Positions 8,559 through 12,216 of a stretch of 12,216 bases of DNA are shown piece by piece. The translations under genes and the position numbers were made by a program. Source of the DNA: Thiosulfativibrio sp964387695 (GTDB lineage: Bacteria > Pseudomonadota > Gammaproteobacteria > Thiomicrospirales > Thiomicrospiraceae); the NCBI GenBank assembly GCA_964387695.1, contig CAYLXI010000042.1, positions 1 to 12,216 on the forward strand, read 5' to 3'. Under the pieces are notes generated by a model. It had not been told where the DNA came from, did no database searches, and saw only the letters and a list, made by a program, of their open reading frames with translations. Numbering within the stretch: the stretch's first letter is position 1; each line of letters starts with the position of its first letter.

Positions 8559-9056
8559 TCACTTAGATTTATTGACAACTAAAGCACTGGCAATAATATC
8601 GTGTAACCCCTGTTTCTTTTTAGTAAAGGCAATCATTATAAATCCTATCAACATTAAAGCCCCCGAGAGAATTTTAGCGAAAAAACGCAGCGTTGCTCCA
8701 AAAAAACTTAGTTTTTTACCATTTAAATCCGTTACTTTCATGCCTAAAAACATTTTACCTAATGTTGCTTGAGTTGAAGAAATTTCAAATAAGGCATAGT
8801 ACAACCAAATAATTATGATTCCAGATCCTTGCACGATTAAATCAAATCTCATTTGGGTTTGAGGGTCTTTTACATCAACCCCTTGCAAGGCAAAAATCAG
8901 ACCTGCAACAAAGGCAAACAGCATAATCAAAACAATGGTAATAATATAATCAATCATAAAGGCAATAAATCTTTTCCAAAACCCTCCATAACTTACCTGA
9001 CTTACCTCTAAATTTTCTTTATCATCTTCTGTCATAATATTGTCTTTGTAATTCAT
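8559..9056 (-). CDS. RDD-family integral membrane protein
   Basis: The 165-residue protein opens with a short acidic cytoplasmic tail, then GGFWKRFIAFMIDYII (24-39), holding the Arg29 and Asp36 that mark RDD proteins. Hydrophobic helices lie at about 31-55, 74-92 and 123-143. The family's second conserved block, TLGKMFLGMKVTDLNGKKLS, is at 98-117 and the closing GLHDIIA at 150-156. RDD proteins are small inner-membrane proteins of mostly unknown function; some have been linked to ion transport. No specific job can be given here. The ATG at 9056 is favoured over the in-frame ATG seven codons later because AGGAG stands eight bases before it. It begins 11 bases after the ygjP-like gene ends, so the two are probably co-transcribed. 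Confidence 0.9.
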   Translation of the reverse strand: MNYKDNIMTEDDKENLEVSQVSYGGFWKRFIAFMIDYIITIVLIMLFAFVAGLIFALQGVDVKDPQTQMRFDLIVQGSGIIIIWLYYALFEISSTQATLGKMFLGMKVTDLNGKKLSFFGATLRFFAKILSGALMLIGFIMIAFTKKKQGLHDIIASALVVNKSK

Positions 9057-9064
9057 TTATGTTG

Positions 9065-9069
9065 CTCCT
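9065..9069 (-). promoter_or_regulatory. Ribosome binding site of the RDD gene, overlapping the preceding stop codon
   Basis: The minus strand reads TAGGAGCAACATAAATG. The AGGAG core (9065-9069) shares bases with the TAG stop (9068-9070) of the metallohydrolase gene and lies eight bases from the RDD ATG. It is the strongest Shine-Dalgarno sequence in the window. It fixes the RDD start and suggests coupled translation. Confidence 0.75.
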
Positions 9070-9808
9070 AAAATCTCATAATTTCGTGACCATTTTGTTT
9101 TAGCCACTGCTTGTGTTGCTTAAAGTTGGGGCAATAAAGACTTACCTCTGCCCAAAAGTGTTTGGAGTGATTAGGGTGAATTAGATGACAAAGCTCATGT
9201 ATTATCACATAATCGACAACTGGCATTGGCATCATTACCAGTCGCCAGTTAAATTGCAATCGTCCATCAGGGCAGCAGCTACCCCAACGAGTCTTGTAGT
9301 CTTTCACTTCAATGCTTACTAGGCTATTAACAACGCCAACAATTTTTGCATAGGATAAAACCTTGTCGTCTAAATAGCGGATTATTTCATTTAAAAACCA
9401 TTTTTTAACTCTTGTTTTTACCAGGTGTGATGAGCTTAAAAGTGCTTTATTTAAAATTAAAACTTGTGACGGTTCATTAAATTCAAGTTCTTTATTGTTT
9501 AAATAATTAACATACTCAATGGCTAAAACTTTGCCAAATAAAACTACTTGTTTTAAAAACCCCGTTTTATCTAAAAAAACACCCAAATATGACCTTGCTA
9601 AACTTTGTAGCAACACATTTTTTTGAGTTTTTATAGCGCTTTCTATCCAGTTTAATTCTATATCTATAAATTTCACTATTTTTTTATCTGAATAGCTTTT
9701 AGGCACTAACAAGCGATTAAAATCATGGCTCACGCTTAAGCCTACAGAATTTTTACGGCTGGTGCGTTTAATGTTTAAAACTTCATCATTAGGTAGTAGT
9801 ATATTCAT
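9068..9808 (-). CDS. YgjP-like zinc metallohydrolase (DUF45, M48-like)
   Basis: The 246-residue protein fits the YgjP/DUF45 family. It has TRWGSC (173-178), the family marker, followed by FNWRLVMMP and the zinc motif HELCH (204-208), with a likely third ligand His214 in HPNHSKHFW (211-219). No signal peptide is seen, so it is probably cytosolic. E. coli YgjP has been described as a UTP pyrophosphatase despite its peptidase-like site, so substrate cannot be assigned from the motif. It is the first gene of a minus-strand series with the RDD, AddB-like and AddA-like genes. The start ATG at 9806-9808 has no convincing ribosome site, and a promoter lies immediately before it. Confidence 0.88.
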   Translation of the reverse strand: MNILLPNDEVLNIKRTSRKNSVGLSVSHDFNRLLVPKSYSDKKIVKFIDIELNWIESAIKTQKNVLLQSLARSYLGVFLDKTGFLKQVVLFGKVLAIEYVNYLNNKELEFNEPSQVLILNKALLSSSHLVKTRVKKWFLNEIIRYLDDKVLSYAKIVGVVNSLVSIEVKDYKTRWGSCCPDGRLQFNWRLVMMPMPVVDYVIIHELCHLIHPNHSKHFWAEVSLYCPNFKQHKQWLKQNGHEIMRF

Positions 9809-9817
9809 AATAAACTT

Positions 9818-9845
9818 ATCATATTAGGATAAAAAACACTGTAAA
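9818..9845 (-). promoter_or_regulatory. Candidate sigma-70 promoter of the ygjP-rdd-addB-addA series
   Basis: On the minus strand TTTACA (9840-9845) and TATGAT (9818-9823) each match consensus at five of six positions, with a 16-bp spacer. Transcription would start near 9811, only about three bases before the ATG at 9808, so the message would be nearly leaderless. The rest of the 116-bp divergent region (9809-9924) holds no gene. It must also carry the control signals for the HIRAN operon, for which I see no clear promoter hexamers. Confidence 0.5.
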
Positions 9846-9924
9846 TTCTATCTTAAATTAAAATATAAAACTAAAATAATGAAAATGATTAAGCTATTCA
9901 TAACATAACATTAACGGCTAGAGC

Positions 9925-10320
9925 ATGACAAAAATCTTTTACTTTCCCATCAAAGGCACTTTTTATTATGATGCTAACCTTGCTTTTAAAACAGGAGAGT
10001 TGCGATTAAACACCTCTCTAAAACTACAAGCCGAACCTAATAATATTTATGACCCTTATGCTATTCAAATTTGGTTAAAGACCTCCTCAAAACTACTAGG
10101 ATATATTCCAAAACCTCTGGCTAAAAATTTAACCCCCTATATTGACTTTAGTTCTCTGCATTTAAGCTCTGTGAAGAAAAAAGGACAGTATTTATCTTTA
10201 ACCGCAGAAATAGAAATTAACTGTACTTATTTACAGGGAATACAGATTTTCTGGATATCTACTTATCTTTATTGGCATAATAGGATAAAATCGTGGTTAT
10301 TTTTTGGAAAAAAATCATGA
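9925..10320 (+). CDS. Stand-alone HIRAN-domain protein
   Basis: The 131-residue protein is mostly one HIRAN domain. It has FPIKGTFYYD (7-16), LRLNTSLKLQAEPNNIYDPY (26-45) with the conserved E-P-N-x-x-D-x-x-A-I pattern, and LGYIPKPLAKNL (58-69). HIRAN domains (known from HLTF/Rad5-type remodelers and in bacteria often alone) bind single-stranded DNA with a free 3' end, so a DNA-end sensing role is inferred. After the domain, residues 103-128 are unusually aromatic and hydrophobic (QIFWISTYLYW, then SWLFF). They could pack against a partner or a membrane. The start ATG has only a poor ribosome site (TAGAGC). Its stop overlaps the next start as ATGA, so this gene and the exonuclease are coupled. 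Confidence 0.82.
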   Translation: MTKIFYFPIKGTFYYDANLAFKTGELRLNTSLKLQAEPNNIYDPYAIQIWLKTSSKLLGYIPKPLAKNLTPYIDFSSLHLSSVKKKGQYLSLTAEIEINCTYLQGIQIFWISTYLYWHNRIKSWLFFGKKS

Positions 10321-11207
10321 CAACTCATCTTATTGACTGTGCAGAACAATTAAACAACTCTCCAGATTTTCAAGTGTTACACCGCTTAAAACCTAAACAA
10401 ACATTTAATCAACCCAGCCCTAGTAAAATACATAAAATATGCATTTTAGATACCGAAACAACAGGGTTGGACACCAGTTCTTGTGAAATAATTGAATTAG
10501 GTTATCAGATTTTAGAATTTGACTCTAAAGGATATTTTTATCAAGTTTTAAGCAAACAAAATTTTTTAAACCAACCTAGAGAAAGCATCTCTGCCGAGAT
10601 AACTCAAGTAACAGGTTTAACAGATGAAGATGTAAAGGGTCATAAAATAAACTGGGAATTAGTTGCAGAAGAAATAGCAAGCGTAGCTCTAATTGTTGCC
10701 CATAACGCCAGTTTTGACCGCCCTATTGTAGAACGATACCATACTGTTTTTAGGCACAAAGTTTGGGGGTGCTCCGTAAGCCAGATTGATTGGTTAAATA
10801 TTGCAAAAATAGGCTCTCGTAGTCAAGAATTTTTATGCTGGAAACTGGGAAACTTTTTCTACGACGCTCATAGAGCTTTAGATGATGTTCAAGCGCTGAC
10901 TCAACTTTTATCCGAAACTATACCCGATGCAACAGGAGAAAACTCACAACCTATTCTATCTTATTTGCTACCTGTTATTCGCAAAAGCAAATCTTTAGTT
11001 AAGGCAACTCGCGCACCCTTTGAGTTAAAAGATGCTCTTAAATCCAGACAATATCGCTGGCAACCCAATGCTAAAGTATGGCAAAAAGTTATTGATGAAA
11101 CAGATTTAAAAGATGAACTAGCATGGCTTATTGACAACAATACAACCAACCCTACGGTCACTAAATTAAAAGCAACAGATACCTTTTCTATTAGAGCTCA
11201 GACATAA
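10317..11207 (+). CDS. DEDDh 3'-5' exonuclease (DnaQ/RNase T-like)
   Basis: The 296-residue protein has all five DEDDh residues: Asp45 and Glu47 in LDTETTG (44-50), Asp134 in AHNASFDRP (128-136), and His185 and Asp190 in HRALDD (185-190). It is therefore expected to be an active, two-metal 3'-5' exonuclease acting on DNA or RNA ends. It is not the replicative epsilon subunit by context. A C-terminal module after residue 230 (APFELKDALKSRQYRWQP at 233-250, then KVWQK and a DELAWLIDN segment) is typical of a subgroup of proteobacterial exonucleases; its function is unknown to me. I chose ATG 10317, which overlaps the HIRAN stop and has GGA eight bases upstream, over the in-frame GTG at 10293, which would give a long overlap. 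The stop shares one base with the next start (TAATG). Confidence 0.88.
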   Translation: MTTHLIDCAEQLNNSPDFQVLHRLKPKQTFNQPSPSKIHKICILDTETTGLDTSSCEIIELGYQILEFDSKGYFYQVLSKQNFLNQPRESISAEITQVTGLTDEDVKGHKINWELVAEEIASVALIVAHNASFDRPIVERYHTVFRHKVWGCSVSQIDWLNIAKIGSRSQEFLCWKLGNFFYDAHRALDDVQALTQLLSETIPDATGENSQPILSYLLPVIRKSKSLVKATRAPFELKDALKSRQYRWQPNAKVWQKVIDETDLKDELAWLIDNNTTNPTVTKLKATDTFSIRAQT

Positions 11208-12067
11208 TGTTTGTAAAAGCATTTGAATGCCATATTCCTGTCACTATAAATCTGCAAACCGCGATTGAGTGCTTATCTAGTGCAATAGAAACTCAAGGAT
11301 TATCTAAACAACAATTAAAAACGGTCATGCAAAAAGGGGCAGTTTGGTTATCTACCTCTAAAGATGATATTAAACCAAAAAGAATTAGGCGCGCAAAACG
11401 CTTGTTACAAGTGGGCAATATTTTGCACCTATATTACAATTCAGAAGTTTTAAACATTACAATAACTGCACCAAAAATCATTGCCGATTGTGGCGAATAT
11501 AGTGTATGGCACAAACCTAAAGGAATGTTATCGCAAGGTTCTAAATGGGGCGACCACACCACTATAAATCGTTGGATAGAATTAAACTATCGCCCTCATG
11601 GAGAAACTAAGACTGCCATTATCGTTCACCGCTTAGATAAAGCAACAGATGGACTTATGCTTATTGCTCACAGTAAATCTATGGCAAAACAATTGACCGT
11701 TCTTTTTGAAGAGCGTAAAATTATTAAAATTTACCAGGCGTGGGTATTAGGAAAATTTCCTGAACAAAAACAAAAGTATACAAATTTAATTGCTGACAAA
11801 AAAGCCCTTAGTCATGCAAAAAAAATAAAATTTGATGCAAAAAACAATCGTTCTTTAGTAGAAATAAACATTGAAACAGGTCGCAAACACCAAATACGCA
11901 TTCACCTTTCTCAAGCTGGCTACCCAATTATTGGCGACAGGCTATATCATCAAAATACAATACACGAAGAAGATTTACAACTCACTGCAACTCAAATTGA
12001 ACTAGAAGGGCATATACCCATATTACAGAGAATATTTACCCTAACACCTATTTCTAAATCTAAGTAG
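11207..12067 (+). CDS. RluA-family RNA pseudouridine synthase
   Basis: The 286-residue enzyme should isomerise uridine to pseudouridine in rRNA or tRNA; the target cannot be told from sequence. An S4-like RNA-binding region covers about 33-78 (LSKQQLKTVMQKGAVWL, then RRAKRLLQVGNILHLYY). The catalytic domain follows, with WHKPKGMLSQGSKWGDH (101-117), the active-site motif HRLDKATDGL (141-150, Asp144 catalytic), KIYQAWVLG (174-182), ETGRKHQIRIHLSQAGYPI (223-241) and GDRLY (243-247). The usual RluA motif ends T-S-G; here it is T-D-G, a change away from the catalytic Asp. The gene starts in the TAATG overlap with the exonuclease and lacks a strong ribosome site, so it probably depends on coupling. 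A functional link to the two DNA-end genes is not obvious. Confidence 0.9.
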   Translation: MFVKAFECHIPVTINLQTAIECLSSAIETQGLSKQQLKTVMQKGAVWLSTSKDDIKPKRIRRAKRLLQVGNILHLYYNSEVLNITITAPKIIADCGEYSVWHKPKGMLSQGSKWGDHTTINRWIELNYRPHGETKTAIIVHRLDKATDGLMLIAHSKSMAKQLTVLFEERKIIKIYQAWVLGKFPEQKQKYTNLIADKKALSHAKKIKFDAKNNRSLVEINIETGRKHQIRIHLSQAGYPIIGDRLYHQNTIHEEDLQLTATQIELEGHIPILQRIFTLTPISKSK

Positions 12068-12075
12068 AGATTTGG
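12054..12075 (+). terminator. Weak hairpin at the end of the pseudouridine synthase gene
   Basis: CTAAATCT (12054-12061) pairs with AGATTTGG (12068-12075), with one G-U, around a 6-nt loop that contains the TAG stop. The stem is AT-rich and the following bases are not a clean T-run, so termination is only possible, not shown. It lies between two convergent genes and could act on both strands. Confidence 0.25.
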
Positions 12076-12086
12076 GCTTTACTTAC

Positions 12087-12216
12087 TTACTTGTTTATTT
12101 TAAAAAAAATCATAAGTTGTTTTAAACTTCTTGCTTGCTCTTTTAGTGAGGTAGATGATGATATGCTGTTTTTTACCATTGCAGCATTTTGCTGTGTTGC
12201 ATTATCTATATCTGCA
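12087..12216 (-). CDS. Methyl-accepting chemotaxis protein, C-terminal end (partial)
   Basis: The last 42 codons of a minus-strand frame enter from the right edge and stop at TAA (12087-12089). They read IDNATQQNAAMV, then SLKEQARSLKQLMIFFKI and a final NK. This is the standard C-terminus of gammaproteobacterial chemoreceptors, where the Q-Q-N-A-A-M-V stretch belongs to the cytoplasmic coiled coil and the rest is the amphipathic tail ending in FK-I. No CheR-docking pentapeptide (NWETF type) is present. The sensor domain is outside the window, so the ligand is unknown. It is convergent with the pseudouridine synthase gene, 19 bp away. Confidence 0.85.
   Translation of the reverse strand, partial: ADIDNATQQNAAMVKNSISSSTSLKEQARSLKQLMIFFKINK

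Noticed and set aside
10293..10316. Upstream GTG start for the exonuclease
   Set aside because: It would overlap the HIRAN gene by 28 bases, whereas the ATG at 10317 has a GGA element at good spacing and the common ATGA overlap.
9925..11207. Toxin-antitoxin or anti-phage island
   Set aside because: The gene sizes and coupling could suggest one, but there is no toxin fold, no mobility gene and no compositional break, and the next gene is a housekeeping-type RNA modification enzyme.

Overview
The window looks like ordinary chromosomal DNA from an AT-rich gammaproteobacterium, probably motile and free-living. The evidence is an RsmJ-type rRNA methyltransferase, a two-gene AddAB-like recombination nuclease of the proteobacterial type, a membrane diguanylate cyclase at the left edge and the end of a chemoreceptor at the right edge. 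I cannot name the genus. No tRNA, rRNA, IS element, phage gene or CRISPR array was seen. Gene density is high, with no gap above about 140 bp.

Layout. At 1-1471 (minus) lies the N-terminal part of a Cache-PAS-GGDEF diguanylate cyclase, cut by the window edge just before its first metal-binding aspartate. Divergent from it, at 1612-2331 (plus), is rsmJ. Tail to tail with rsmJ is a four-gene minus-strand series read from 9808 down to 2350: a YgjP-like zinc metallohydrolase, an RDD-family membrane protein, an AddB-like nuclease (TIGR03623 type) and an AddA/RecB-like helicase-nuclease. The last two overlap by ATGA. A 62-bp imperfect palindrome sits between the RDD gene and the AddB-like gene.

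Divergent from ygjP is a tightly overlapped plus-strand operon at 9925-12067: a stand-alone HIRAN-domain protein, a DEDDh (DnaQ-like) 3'-5' exonuclease with an extra C-terminal module, and an RluA-type pseudouridine synthase. The window closes with the last 42 codons of a methyl-accepting chemotaxis protein on the minus strand.

How the genes fit together. AddA-like and AddB-like should form one helicase-nuclease that resects double-strand breaks for RecA loading. On the other side of a 116-bp divergent control region is a second small set of likely DNA-end factors: HIRAN domains are known to bind 3' single-stranded DNA ends, and DEDDh enzymes digest from 3' ends. This HIRAN-exonuclease pairing is the best candidate here for an undescribed functional unit, but it is an inference from gene order and family knowledge. 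The other points of interest are the palindrome, the apparent loss of Fe-S cysteines in the AddB-like protein, and two promoters whose spacing predicts leaderless transcripts.
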